Assembly (NCBI RefSeq): GCF_000003605.2 | Contig: NW_003130355.1 | Span: forward strand, 515,917 to 543,328 | Direction of reading: 5' to 3' | DNA from: Saccoglossus kowalevskii | Lineage: Eukaryota; Hemichordata; Enteropneusta; Harrimaniidae | DNA: 27,412 nucleotides | In this document: positions 11,301 through 23,203 of the stretch, one piece after another | Numbering within the stretch: position 1 is the stretch's first letter | How the letters are laid out: the number at the start of each line of letters is the position of its first letter | Notes under the pieces: generated by a model | Database searches by the model: none | Told to the model about the DNA's origin: nothing | What the model saw: the letters and a program-made list of their open reading frames with translations, nothing else | Translations under genes and position numbers: made by a program

Positions 11301-13023
11301 TTTCTACTGTGTTTATTATTAGGCATTATTAAAAATAATAATGAATATTTTGTCTGTAGTACCTTCGAAATATTTTGAATAGATGAACAAATTTACATAA
11401 ACACGGCGTACTCGATATCGAGGTGAATGCCTTGAATAAACTTGAACTAGTTCATCTAATGGTACTGATGTCGTTACAAATAAAGAGATCTTTCTTTTGA
11501 TTTTGGATTCTCCTGCCGGTACTTCCAACCGTAATTGTAAAACTCATATTAATAGGACGCTCCAAAATGTGACTCAGCGCCTAAAGAACCATGATGTCTT
11601 ACTAAAACACCAAATTAATTTCATACTGCAATATAATATTGGTAAGAAGACAAAATAATGTGCTTTTTGTAATTTTTGAGATGAACTCATATCATTGAAG
11701 GTGGCAAGAACTAAATAACCGCTCTACTAATACTTTATATACTTATGTTATTGTAAAGTAATGTAGAGAACATGTATATGCAAAGTTGGTCGAATATTCG
11801 ACGAAAGTATAAACTCATCGGAAAGAAACAGACGAATTCACGATACAATATTCAATAAATATATAATTTGAAGAATGAAGTTTGTATTCACACATATTGG
11901 TCGCTGCTAGGTTATAGCGTTGTGACTAGAATATATGTCATTGTTTTCAACATTGCAGTTTTCAATTATGTTTAAACGTATCTCTCTCTGATGAAATGCT
12001 GAAAATAAACATTCGCTATGACGGCAGAATTGCTTCATTAGATGGTTGCGTGTGGACTACTCTTATTAAATCATATAACAAGCGTTTATGGCGGGTTACC
12101 AAATTGATTAAAAACGTGCATTGGGAAATATAAATTCTCCTTCTTCTAAATTAATCTCTGTCCACCACGCCTGGTGTATTTTACACCCTCGTATTATGTA
12201 AAATCAAAGTAACATCGACATCATTCTTACCGTCAGATTGTTCCACGACGCTTTTTCCTGTACAGAAATTTTAGGATCACATTGTTAAGCTAGGACTGAT
12301 AGTGAGCAGTGTTAATGCGATACTGGGAGCCGACGCAATGTTCCGCTCTATTAGTCACTCACATCGCGTCACCATGGTAGGTTGTTCTTTTGAAGTAAGC
12401 TAAACAGACACGTACGTCTGTGGTATTGAGTGTTAAGACAGCCATGCATCGAGTGAAAATCTATAGTTTCCTGGTAACGGCCTAGACCCCCTAGGCTTGT
12501 TTGAAAACAAAACAAAAACAACGTCAGTTCGTGATCCTCGATCAATCATATTTTCCAATATAATATACACGATAAAACAAATAAGATTATATTGGATGTG
12601 CTCGACTTTATGACAGCGATATTACGGCAGACAGAAGGGGTCGGTGCAATTAGCGTTACGAGCCGTGAAACGTGTTGCTCGGTAATATTGGTGTAATCGT
12701 ATCGCTATCATGGATGTCGACACGCTAGATCAAACTCACACAGAAACTTTAGAGCCGATCGATACGTTTAAAGACATTGATTTATGTGGGGGAGCAAGTA
12801 CTTGTGAAGACAATTTGCGATACCGTCGAAATTAGTATACTTATTGGGAACAGCTCAGTAGATTACATTGTGTTATCCAATAATTCAGATTGTACGGCAA
12901 TTTCTTTTCAAAGTGCTAAAATTCCATCGATATTGAGCGGAAAGTAAACACGCACAGCTTATTAACACTTGTTGCTGCCTTGTGTACTGAGTAAAATTGA
13001 ACAGAACCCGGTGTAATCTGCTG
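8368..13023. other. Gene-free region upstream of the ankyrin gene
   Basis: It probably contains the promoter and first exon of the minus-strand ankyrin gene near its left edge, but I see no clear TATA or initiator. The remainder is AT-rich with only short meaningless frames. A compressed X-box-like element, GTTTCCTGGTAAC, is at 12466-12478 and a degenerate one at 12368-12381. I recognise no transposon ends here. Confidence 0.5.
12466..12478. promoter_or_regulatory. X-box-like motif with one-base spacer
   Basis: GTTTCC and GGTAAC half-sites are separated by one base instead of two. RFX proteins tolerate variable spacing, but this is a weaker match than the three two-base-spaced sites in the window. 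Confidence 0.2.
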
Positions 13024-13188
13024 TTAAAGCGGGAGAGTCGCCACCTGCGCACGCGCGGGAATTGAGTCCCAAACGACGATAACAACGCACGCTAAACGCG
13101 CAAAGGCTCATGGGTAGACGCTTGTTTGTAAACAATGACACGCTAGGGCTATCTGACGCATGCGCAGGTGACGACTCCCCCGCTTTAA
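13024..13188 (+). mobile_element. TTAA-flanked MITE, family 1, copy A
   Basis: This is a 165-bp non-coding element bounded by TTAA at both ends. The left terminus TTAAAGCGGGAGAGTCG and the reverse complement of the right terminus TTAAAGCGGGGGAGTCG agree over about 30 bp, continuing into CACCTGCGCA. The interior, including TTGTTTGTAAACAATGACAC, is shared by all copies. No transposase is encoded, so it is a non-autonomous element. The TTAA target duplication is typical of the piggyBac superfamily, but the terminal bases are not the usual CCC, so the superfamily is an inference. Confidence 0.85.
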
Positions 13189-13310
13189 GCTTCATTGTCT
13201 AATTATTATTTGTCAATTGTCGTATCGTCGTCATTCAGACGGTGACAATAAAAACAGACATGTATGTCTTCAGAAAACGAGTAAACTTCTAAAAATTTTA
13301 AAATTTGATC

Positions 13311-13474
13311 TTAAAGCGGAAGGGTCGTCACCTGCGCACGCGCGGGAATTTAGTCCAAAGCGACGATAACAACACACGCTAAAAACGCAAAAGCTCATGG
13401 GTAGACGCTTGTTTGTAAACAATGACACGCTATGGCCATCTGACGCATGCGCAGGTGACGACTCCCTGCTTTAA
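13311..13474 (+). mobile_element. TTAA-flanked MITE, family 1, copy B
   Basis: This 164-bp copy is in the same orientation as copy A and lies 122 bp from it. Both ends carry TTAA and the interior aligns with copy A throughout, with roughly one difference per ten bases by eye. The spacer between A and B is not part of the family. Confidence 0.85.
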
Positions 13475-14347
13475 ATAAAATATAACACAACCACACACTT
13501 CACTATCACTCTTAGAATAAATAGAGAGATTAATTTATGCGAAGTAAACCAGTAAATGTAAGAAGCACCGGTTGTCTGGCAAACGTAAACGTAGATCAAT
13601 TCTAGCAACAATCAGATATTCAAATATACCCCGGCATTCGTTCGCGAAGTGTAATGAGGTTGTAAAAAAAAATATTTCGAGCAAATTATCGACTAATCAG
13701 AAATATGAGTTCTTCACAAATCTTTTGTAAGTATTTTTGTATAGCAGAAAATATAATAAAACCAGAATAACTGGAAGCGAAATTCTATAATTATAGTCAT
13801 ACTTTGTTTTGTTCAAACGTTTCTCTGTGTGAAAGTGTTATTGATGTGAATGTCGGAGTAAGCGTGCATTGTGAAAGTGAAACAGACAATTGCATTTGTT
13901 TCAATAGGTGAGGTATTGTTGACTATCCAAATGAATTGAATATTCGCCTCATTATGTCAGTTTACCTGCTACTGAACGGATTGCACGCATCTCTCAAGGG
14001 TTTATATTGCTAGTATATATAATACTATCGTGTATGTGCTTTGAAGGGGACAGTATACATCATACCATGTTTAATAAATTAAAATAGTCCAGGCCGAGTT
14101 CAAATATTGCACTACTGTGCGTGGTATACATAGTACAATATGGGGACCCTACTGTATATAATGGAAACTAAAAATACACACAATTATGTATCGTTTAAAA
14201 TGTTCAGCAATATTAGAACTCATATCACCGGAAATAAACTTCATCATAAACAATTTTCCATGACATTGTCTGGTGATCCGAATTATCATTATTTTTTAAA
14301 ATTCTAATAGCATGTAATAAAACATGGCGAGGGTGGCGTGTAGCTCG
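13475..14347. other. Gene-free spacer
   Basis: AT-rich sequence with no recognisable gene, repeat family or strong motif. Confidence 0.5.
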
Positions 14348-14650
14348 TTAAAGGGCGGTGGTCTTCGCGCCACGCATGCGCGAGATATGAGACTCGTGTG
14401 AGATAAAATGACGATTTTGACTGTTACGTAGACCAACGAGTACAAACTGGACGCTACCGTGCTTTAACTAATATTTGTTGGTGATTGGGGGGGTACAGAA
14501 GGAGTCACCGGTGGTAATTAGTGCACCTTGCGCCTAAGTCGAAACTCGTAGTCGTAAATTTCTTAAGAAGAGCGCGTTGGATTGTGGGAAAATCAATAAT
14601 TATTAACACTAATGTCGCACATGCGCGGCGCGACGACCACCGTCCTTTTC
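14348..14650. mobile_element. Inverted-repeat MITE, family 2
   Basis: The left end TTAAAGGGCGGTGGTCTTCG and the reverse complement of the right end (AAAAGGACGGTGGTCGTCG) agree, continuing into CGCC.CGCATG, with four mismatches in 31 bp. The element is about 303 bp and non-coding. Its left flank is TTAA; the right flank is TTTC, probably mutated. An internal end-like sequence finishing GCTTTAA at 14467 also resembles a family terminus, so this could be two nested or partial elements. Confidence 0.65.
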
Positions 14651-15989
14651 TGCTTGAACCTCCTAATAATATAATATTACACTGTGATAATATATGATAT
14701 TAATAGTAGATGACCGATAATACGAATATTGATAGCAATAATGTTTATAGATCCCCGGTAATCTGTTAAATCTTTATAAACATTGTATGATCATTGGCAT
14801 TCGGATTGGATCCCAACGTTTGATGTACCTACATTGCAGCAAAAATGGTTTTGTTAGAAAGTCGACTACTAATGGGAATGTGTTGATTATTGTTAGTTAG
14901 ATGATAGTGAACATGGAATTATCCGTCAAACATATCTCAATCATTGAGATATGTTTGACGGATAATTTCATGTTCATTTCATGTGACATCGCAATTGTAT
15001 GTCTAATTGAATATATAGTCTCAAAATTGTAGATGAATTCAACTTATGTTCAATTATCGCAGCAATTTAAACATGTACCGTGTTTACTTTCCCCGTTAAC
15101 ACAGAAACAGGCCATTCCACTGTAGATACACAATATCGTACAACTATCTTGCTGATTTGGTACAGATTTCTACTTAAATACTAGACGTTTCCAAATTCTA
15201 AAACAAATTGTTTTTACGATGATCCCATTTTTAAGCGACGGGGCGATTTTGATAATAACTGCATTTGAGATTTTATGGATCAGTAATTTCACAATTCAGT
15301 TCAGTTGAAACATGTCAGCTCAAACTGTTGTTCTCATAGAAATATAAGTTGAATATTTGAATATTCAAATCAATAATTCATACGCATACACGGAAATTAA
15401 ACACTTTCAAAATACACAATAATGCACAAACACTATGTTATTACAAAGAACACGTTAGATGATATTGTAATTTGAAGACCATTGATCAAACTAACGCTGA
15501 TTGTGGACTGACCCATGCCTGACCCCCTAGTGCGGGTAAAACAAACATTACATCAAGTCTGTGTCAGCATTGTGTTATGAGAAACAACAATCAGTTAACG
15601 GAAGTACGTGCGGATAGCGAGTAACTTCAAGTGGTACAAATATTAAATCACGTGGTACACACATCATTCTTCTAGTCTATTTTAATTGTGCCATTTAGCA
15701 ATATTCCGTAATCTATCACCATGACGATGATACAGATAGCTCATACAACAACATGTTATGGCGGAAAAACGTTGTCAGTTCATAGAGCTGATCTGTATTA
15801 AACAACATTTGGAAAAAATAATTAATATTGTAATTAGTCTTTTGTATAATGAGAAGTGCTATTTCACATTATGTTAATCATTTATTAAACTTTTTGAGCG
15901 CCAAAGTAAATTGTTGACACCTCACACAAAATTGTTAATAGTTTATCAACTGTGTTAGGATCACGACATGTAGCTAATGACACTATATG
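14651..15989. other. Gene-free spacer with a long palindrome
   Basis: No protein-like frame. The notable structure is the near-perfect inverted repeat at 14908-14976. A 16-bp perfect AT-rich palindrome lies at 15355-15370. Confidence 0.5.
14908..14976. repeat. 69-bp near-perfect palindrome
   Basis: Two 34-nt arms (14908-14941 and 14943-14976) are reverse complements with one mismatch and a single-base centre. The arm core is AATTATCCGTCAAACATATC. Transcribed from either strand it would form a long tight hairpin. It does not match the TTAA families. It may be a young snap-back duplication, a transposon end pair or a small-RNA hairpin. Confidence 0.9.
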
Positions 15990-16145
15990 TTGAAGCGGAG
16001 ATGTACGCGCGGGAATTGAGTCCTAAACGACGAAAACAACGCTCGCTAAAAACGCAAAGGCTTATGGGTAGACACCTGTTTGTAAACAACGACACTCTAT
16101 GGCCGTTTGCTGCATGCGCGGCGGGTGTCGACTCCGCTGCTTTGA
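15990..16145 (+). mobile_element. TTAA-type MITE, family 1, degenerate copy F
   Basis: This is about 156 bp and matches copies A and B in the interior, for example GGGTAGAC and TGTTTGTAAACAA. The left inverted repeat has lost about a dozen bases between GCGGAGA and GCGCGGGAATTGAG. Both ends now read TTGA instead of TTAA. It appears to be an old, decayed insertion. Confidence 0.75.
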
Positions 16146-17341
16146 TTTGGTGCAAATTTAGGAAGGAAACTATGGAAAAGTATATACAAAAAATACGAAG
16201 TGCTCCTCTGAAATTATGACGGAAAACGCCATAAATTTCAAAACATTAAATGAAAGTGTAGTTTTTACTTGTTAATGGATTGAATAAAATGCAGCGCTCG
16301 TTCAACAAATCTCATGTAATGGGTAGCCAATCATCGACTGCTTAGCATCTGGTGAATTTTTAAATTATAATTAAAGACAAGCCATGGTGTTATTGGGTAT
16401 AATGTTAACAGAGAAGTCGTAAAGCTGGTGTGGCCCAGGCTTCAGAGTGATTAGTGTCAACAGACGATGATGGAAATTAGAAAAAAAAATTCTGGGGAAT
16501 TTATATTTACCTCGTCTAGTACTTCAAATGAAATTAAAATAAGAAGCCAGTGTATAAATAGCTAACAACGTGTGATATCGAGAAGTTGCTTCGGGCTATC
16601 CCTCATAACACCCCTCTGTCGTGTCGGGTTTCATACACTTACCCCGTAAATCATGGCAGTATAATAAAACAATTTTCATTATAGTTCCATATTAATACAA
16701 ATCCAATTAAATAACTTCAAGTTGGTATATACAAGTAGATTGAATTTTTGACATCATTGCTGACAATCTCACTATACACAAAATCTGTTGGTAGTTTCAC
16801 GCTACATCTTTTAGTATAAGGTTTATAATAACTTTGTATATTCCGATATTTCTTATACGAATTCTTATGAATGAATATGCTTGAGTCAAGTCATGAAATG
16901 CACAAAAAACTTTAGACTTTAGCAACACGAGTGATGAGACCAATGAATCCTTGAAACCGTTTCTCAATTGCATGTCAGGAAACGGTGTTCATTTAACGAC
17001 TATCCTATATATAGGAATGGAATGCTGAAAGTCCTGAATACGCGCTCACAAATTACGTTTCCGGACCAGTTAATAATGCTTGTTTCAAATCACGTCACCA
17101 AGCTTTATGTCGTGTGAATAATTATTCGTGAGACATTCAATTCGGACAAACAAACAAATACAAAAATTATGACAGTGACAGACGTTTTTATAAATAAACA
17201 TCCCTTGAATTTACAACAAATCACTGAAAATCACAGCAAAGTAATGTAGATGAGGTTGAGAATGTCTTCACCTACTGTATATGTCGTTCTATGATTACGT
17301 CAGAGTATATCAAGAGCAATGAAGGGTGAGGTTAGCCACAT
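16146..17341. other. Gene-free spacer
   Basis: AT-rich, no recognisable gene or repeat. A short palindrome, CCTATATATAGG, is at about 17004-17015. Confidence 0.5.
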
Positions 17342-17504
17342 TTAAAGCGGGAAATCGTCATCTGCGCATGCGTCAGATGGTCATAGCATGTCATTGTTTA
17401 CAAACAAGCGTCTACCCATGAGCCTTTGCGTTTTAGCTTTGGTTGTTATCGTCGCTTGGGACTCAATTCCCGCGCGTGCGCAGGTGACGACCCTCCTGCT
17501 TTAA
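17342..17504 (-). mobile_element. TTAA-flanked MITE, family 1, copy C
   Basis: This 163-bp copy is inverted relative to copies A and B. It is flanked by TTAA on both sides and has the same interior (GTTTACAAACAAGCGTCTAC). Its right terminus contains CGCGCGTGCGCA, the same motif as the left terminus of A and B. Confidence 0.85.
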
Positions 17505-17584
17505 CCACTGATCATACATGTACACAAGAAAATAATTACTGTTGTTTAAAATCAAGTGCGTAAATAAAGTATTGAATTAAATTT

Positions 17585-17600
17585 TATATATATATATATA
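17585..17600 (+). repeat. (TA)n microsatellite
   Basis: Eight perfect TA units. Confidence 0.85.
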
Positions 17601-18471
17601 CATGTAGTATAAATAAAGGTCCTCACTGGGAAACATAATAAAAGCAAAGTTAATAAATCAACCTGTCAATTTAATGTTGTAAACTACTATAGTCCTTGAA
17701 ATCGTTAAAATATGTTAGCCTATTAGTGCCTTGTCTCAAATACACACTCTAATTAAGTCTTTTGAATGCGTTATTTATTTACTCATATCTCCAAATATAA
17801 CTTGTGAGACTAGCCCAAATCGAACTTTGATTGAGTTGTCGTATTGATTGATAAACATAACCATATGTAAGAAAGGTGTGATACACTGTAGTCTATTGAG
17901 GAAGGAAAGGGCATGCAAAGCAAAACGATTTTTGCTAAGAATAGAAAACGATATACTAGTATAAACATGTGCCTCATATTTGTTCGCCAGTAGTGATTTA
18001 ACCGTTTCATCACCAGACTTTCACACTTGTCCCCTATAATTCTTCAATATTTCTGGAATATTTTGAAGCCAACAGAGAAAATGAGTCAATATTTAGTTTT
18101 TACTCAAACAATTTGGCTATTTGTGTCCCAATCTTCTCAGGCAGAAGGGAAGTGCAGACAATAAACGGTACTGTTTTGTGAATTGGTGATGAAATAAGAA
18201 AACTCAGTGGTGGTGAAACGCTCGGATCTTTTCCCATATCTCCACAAAAATAGGTGAGAGACATGAATTGGTCGAGATGTAGACTGGCCCAGCTGTGGTG
18301 ATTTTTTTTCAGTTAAATTATAATAATAAAAAATTGCCCATACAGTGCCAGTCTAGTGAGATGTTATATCCTATTTATGCTATATTAAACGTCCAATAAC
18401 AAAACAACTTCATCATTACGGGCCAAGGTCACAATGATTAGATTTGGCGTTGTATAAAGGGTTTGATGGCG

Positions 18472-18485
18472 GTTTCCATAGAAAC
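18472..18485. promoter_or_regulatory. RFX X-box-like motif
   Basis: GTTTCCATAGAAAC matches the X-box consensus RYYNYYATRRNRAC at every position. A second perfect match begins 140 bp away, a pairing that suggests a real regulatory region, though no nearby gene is visible. Confidence 0.4.
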
Positions 18486-18611
18486 TTCACAAAACAAAAG
18501 ATGTCCAAGTAGTGAACTCGTCAACCGACGCATGCGTGAATGATAAATACGTATATTGTCTGATCAGCAAGTGCTGCAGTTCACGTAATGTCAATACTAG
18601 ATCCTAAAACG

Positions 18612-18625
18612 GTTACCATGGTAAC
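18612..18625. promoter_or_regulatory. RFX X-box-like motif, palindromic
   Basis: GTTACCATGGTAAC is a perfectly palindromic X-box. It is the most symmetric of the three sites in the window. Confidence 0.4.
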
Positions 18626-18975
18626 TTTCTGAATTGATTTATTTTATCGTACCATAAACATGCGCTGACAATATGGAACATTGAATGAAACTATTGTTAG
18701 GCGTATATAACCGATTAGAGTTCAAAGAAAGTATCAATCCGTATTTTGCATCTACATATTGAAATTACTTTAAATAAATTACATATAGATATGGGAGAAG
18801 GACGCCCAGAGCATTGAGGTAAAAGACAGTGACAATCCATATGTGAATTTGAATTACACACACAAATAAACAACAAACAAACAACTGATGAACAAATTAC
18901 AGTACATTGTGAGTTCAACAACAGCTGTGTATTTATGCTAAAAATGTTATAAATGTGTTAAATCTAGTTTGTATA

Positions 18976-19100
18976 TAAATGAGTGGTTGTCGCGAACATT
19001 GCGGCAATAGACAACATATTGACTCAATGCATCTGTGTTGCTACATGTAGTATGGGACCCACATCGAACTTACACGATCACGACGACCACCGCTCTTTTC
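18976..19100. mobile_element. Probable family-2-like inverted-repeat element
   Basis: The right end GACGACCACCGCTCTTTTC closely matches the right end of the element at 14348-14650 (GACGACCACCGTCCTTTTC). The proposed left end, AAATGAGTGGTTGTCGCG, is a weaker inverted match. The right half also aligns with the small element at 23866-23938 (CCCA.ATCGAAC). The left boundary is uncertain. Confidence 0.45.
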
Positions 19101-20859
19101 ATTGATGCGGGTACAAACCTACATACTGAACTCAGCATTGAGAATTGCTGCACCATCGACAAGCAGACCACCCATCTGTTATCGAAAGCATGGAACAAAT
19201 AGAACATCGACTGATTTGATGCTTTAAAGTCCAGACAGACAGGCCCGATTTTAATAGTTCAAATGCAGACCAGTCATAATTGATGAAAGATGATTCTGCT
19301 TTTAAACAGAAAAAAAATCGATTGGAATATGGTGAAACTTACTCACCAACGTGTTCACGTGCGCGCATAGATATGTCTATTCCACCATTGTTCGACAACC
19401 TTGCTAATGCACTGTCGACTTCCGGTTAGCTAGGTAATAATTTATAGTCGGGAGTACTGTAATTACATTGAATGAATACAAATAAAAGTTCTAGACAGAT
19501 ATCGTCATATGTAACGAGATCGCATTTTTGAACTCACTCATTGAGTGGAGCACAGTCACTAAAAGGATCTGTTTTAGTAACCGTAAGTGAAGTAAATGGC
19601 TAACGGTAATACTTTGTCGATCGTTTTTTGCTGGAACAGCAATTTACAAAACCGCCGGCGCGCGCTTTGCGAACTTGCAATTCGTGTACTACAACCAAGG
19701 TAATTTAACCAAATCGCCAATTATTTGGCTGATATTTGGCATGTAATTCAGCAAATCGACGGAAAATGCTAATTTATATTGCAATAGGCAATCAATTTAT
19801 TTTCCATGAACGGCTCCGAATACGTTGCTATGGGTCGCTATGGACTTAAGTGAAACATTATCAAATGTAAACACGGATGTCAAATAAAATGCCTGATTAC
19901 ACTTTTTAATGCGACCTTAAAAAAAACACCCTACCAAACGTAGTGCCATTCTGTTCACGTCGATGTCGGCATACAACAGTCATCTGCGGCTTTCACAGCA
20001 AAAAAGCATTTCCCCCATCACCTTACATCCTGTCTGAAATTGAGTTTTTATCTTCACAGCCTACTTTGGGTTTCAATGAATCGATCATAATCCAGTCTGG
20101 GTATGCTGTTATAATCCCGTATTAATGTCAAGATTATCCACTCAGTGTACTTTCATTTTTATTTCATGATAGAAATGAATTCACAATGCACCATGTGATA
20201 TACAATGACTTATGTGATATGAGTAAGTTAATCCTACTGAGTATGTTCGAAGTTAGAATGCGTTGCAAGCACTAGAGCAACTCATAACAATGTGTTAAAC
20301 TAGAAATAACACCATTTAGAAATCGATATCCACATTCCAAATCCGTAATGTTAATTTAAAGTCCAAAAGAACACTAACCAAAAAAAATGACAAACATATT
20401 TAAAAAAACAAAATTGAATGCGTGATTAGGCCAGTCAGTGGTGGAGTAATGTAAGGATTCAAATAACCATACACGTGAAACTGAGACTTTTGCGCACTTT
20501 TTTTTTTGCGACAGAGTTACTACGTTTGCCGACATTTCAGTATCAATTTCAACACATGCATATCGGTCCGTGGGTAATCACCTAAAACATTTTGTCTTTC
20601 AACACAACAGAAATACGCTCTAAGCTATGATAATAGTATTACTGTGAAAAGTATCCCACTCTCTTAGGAAGGGCTCTTTTTGCAAATACAATTTATCAAT
20701 ACGACATAAGATGAAATCGAGGCGTCAAGGACTCCATAAATGGGATAATGCACGATTCGAGTGTAATAATGTATATATAATGATGCGCGACAAGGGTCGC
20801 AGGCAACAGCGGAATGTAATAGGTAGACACTGAACCAACAATGAGAAACACGAGATATG
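19101..20859. other. Gene-free spacer
   Basis: No gene recognised. A short GC-rich patch (CCGCCGGCGCGCGC) is at about 19653-19666. There is no other structure I can support. Confidence 0.5.
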
Positions 20860-20931
20860 TTCTAAGGCGATTCATGGGGGGTACATTCTAAGGTGATTCA
20901 TGGGGGGGGGGGTATATTCTAAGGTGATTCA
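20860..20931 (+). repeat. Short G-rich minisatellite, 2.5 copies
   Basis: Three copies of TTCTAAGGYGATTCA start at 20860, 20886 and 20917. The first two are followed by G-runs of 6 and 11. The length difference lies in the G-run. The array ends just before the 3' target duplication of the LINE. Confidence 0.8.
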
Positions 20932-20939
20932 AGACAAGC

Positions 20940-20948
20940 TTGTAGGAC
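20940..20948. repeat. LINE target-site duplication, 3' copy
   Basis: TTGTAGGAC is repeated exactly at 23227-23235, bracketing the LINE remnant. Confidence 0.65.
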
Positions 20949-20978
20949 AGGATGGGAAAGGATAGGATAGGATGGGAT
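20949..20978 (-). repeat. LINE 3' tail of ATCCT/ATCCC units
   Basis: On the element strand the sequence after the poly(A) signal is a run of CCCATCCTATCC-type pentamers directly at the target duplication. Short tandem 3' tails instead of poly(A) are known in several LINE clades. Confidence 0.75.
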
Positions 20979-21050
20979 ATTTTATTTGGAACGTACACAC
21001 AAAAACAATGTTTAAGTAAAGTCCAATATAAGAAGCATAAAGTAACACAA

Positions 21051-23203
21051 CTAAATGTAAAATAATTTTAGAATCTGAAATACTAAATAAGCTAAAATAC
21101 TACAAACATATTTGTCTACACTTGAGAAAATCTTGATAAACAATTCTTCAGTTGACAAGATTTTGGTAATCAGGTGAGTATATATAGTGCACAGAGGATT
21201 TTTTTCCTGTGTTCTGAAAAACTGTTATGTTCACAATGAAAAAAGTAATGTTTTTTCATCACCCACGTCATTAGAGTCACACTTGTTACATACCATGTCA
21301 ATTTTATTTATTCCCCTGTGATGGCTTGTTTCAATTGGCAAGAAGTGGGCTGAAATACGGAATTTGGTTAATGCTACTCTGTGTTTTTTGTTTTTTTTAT
21401 GCCATCTAGGTATTTTTCGAATTTATAATTATTTGTGAAAGTTTTATATGTACTTAGTTTATTATGACTATTGTTCAACTGACTTTCCACATTTATTGAG
21501 TGAATTTGGTTTAACCTTTCTTTAAACAGATTACAACAATTTGCCTGATTAGTATTTGTAATTTGTAAAAGTTCTTGGACAAACTCATACCAAGGATCGT
21601 ATTTAAACCCACTACTTTCTTTAAATGCAGCTTCGATTATTATGTTGTTTGTGTTCTCACATGACAACCTTTGATAACATTTTACGACAGTAGTACAAAC
21701 ATCACATTTACAAGCAATATTTCCTGTGTACTCCCAACACTCTTATACAAAACTTCATATGCAGTTTTTCTGGTAATATTTTGTCAGAGAATAGCTTTGA
21801 TACAAAAACAGTATTATCAATCTCTGATTTGCTATTGCCAGTTCCACTAAATAGATTAGTCAGAAAACTACCCCAAACTTCTGACCCATAAAGAATAACT
21901 GGTTTAATAACAGAATCAAACAGTTTACAGGCTAGACTCACTGAATGGCATTTATTTGAATTTCAGATCATTTTATACATTTTGTATGATGCTTTGTGAG
22001 CTTTTCCCTACAACATTGCTGTGACTGCACTACATTTCTCATTTGGTTGAAAAGTGATGCCAAGGTTATACAAATTCACACATTCATGTTGTGTTCCATT
22101 AAAAATTTAATGCAGAATTGAAATTTGTCTTCAAGGTTTTTACCAATACTGTTGAAAACTGTAATTTTAGATTTGTTAATGTTAACCTTTGATTTCCATT
22201 CTTGGCAGAAATTTTGATTGGCATCAATGCCCTTCGTTCTATAAAGTGACCATCATGACTAGTTGTCAGCAACAGAAGATCATTTGCATATAAAATACAG
22301 TTAAATTTCACACCATTCAGGTCCACTGGGTCAAAAGCGTTAACAACATCACAAATACCATTGACATAAATATTAAACAACAGCCTTGCTTCACACCTCT
22401 ATAAGAATCAAAGTATGGTGTAACTCCCCTATTCATTGTTATGCTATCGTGTGTATTTTGTTATAGAAGTTCCCCCCAATGCCTATATGCAGTAGTTTAT
22501 ATAGTAAGCCCTCACGCCAAACCGAGTCAAAAGCTTTGGAGAAGTCTTTTTACATTTGTTGTTTAAATATTTTATAATCAAGGACCTCAAAATGTTATCT
22601 GTTGTCCTATGATTTTTCTTAAAGACAAACTGGTTATCCCTGTTTTGATTTTTTTCATACAAATAATTAACCTGCTGTTTAATATCATGGTATAAAGTTT
22701 GGATAAACAGCTGGAGATAGCAATGCCTCTATAATTATTGAAATCAGCTGGGTCTCCTGATTTAAAAATAGGGATAACTGAACTGCAGTTCCATAATGCA
22801 GGAAATTTGCCTGATATTAAAACTAAAGAAAATAATTTGGCAATTGAATTAATGAGATATGGTGCACCATGTTTTAACATTTCATTTAAGATTATGTCAT
22901 TACCTGAGGTTTTATCTAATTTAGGTAAGTTAATATGCTTTATTATTTCATCACTTGAAATGTCATAATTTTAATTTTATTTACATTCTCTCTCTCCGTA
23001 GTACTAACACTATTCCTAACTGTATGGGTAAAACTACTATCATCGACATTAGATTCACTGTTTAGACTTTTAAAGTGATCTAAACAATCATTTACACTTT
23101 GGTTGTCATTGTTACTATTTATTTTGTCAAAATTGTATATTAGCAGTGTGCACATTGTCGATAAAATACTTCTTTTGCTCGTCGATATATTCATCTTATT
23201 CAT
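21051..23203 (-). pseudogene. Broken LINE reverse-transcriptase ORF
   Basis: In order along the minus strand, spread over several frames, I read: a DHFKSLNSES linker; a SSDEIIKHI stretch and SGNDIILNEMLKHGAP; FKSGDPADFNNYRG (fingers); FKKNHRTTDN; motif A DFSKAFDSVWREGL at 22546-22505; GVKQGC followed by a small deletion; LFNIYVNG; the motif C box, YAND instead of YADD, at 22290-22279; a thumb with WKSKVNINKSK; KPVILYGSEVWG; and RVALTKFRISAH with a CNKC zinc-type pair at 21290-21279. It ends FQILKLFYI and TAG. At least five frame changes or stops and the lost catalytic Asp show that it is inactive. Its products would have been an RNA-directed DNA polymerase for retrotransposition. Confidence 0.88.

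Larger units (their letters stand above)
17505..18975. other. Gene-free spacer with two X-boxes
   Basis: It contains a TA microsatellite at 17585-17600 and two strong X-box motifs at 18472-18485 and 18612-18625. I recognise no exon next to them. Confidence 0.45.

Noticed and set aside
12474-12498. Small hairpin GCCTAG-ACCCC-CTAGGC
   Set aside because: Six-base stems are expected by chance in a window of this size.
12962-13195. A reading frame shared by MITE copies A, F and D (SLFTNKRLPMSLC-like)
   Set aside because: The similarity exists because the copies share DNA. The frame uses non-ATG starts, is short, breaks in other copies and matches no transposase or known peptide.
14046-14150. Possible inverted repeat around GGGGACAGTATAC and GTATACATAGTACAATATGGGGACCC
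   Set aside because: The arms align only over short patches with gaps, too weak to define an element.
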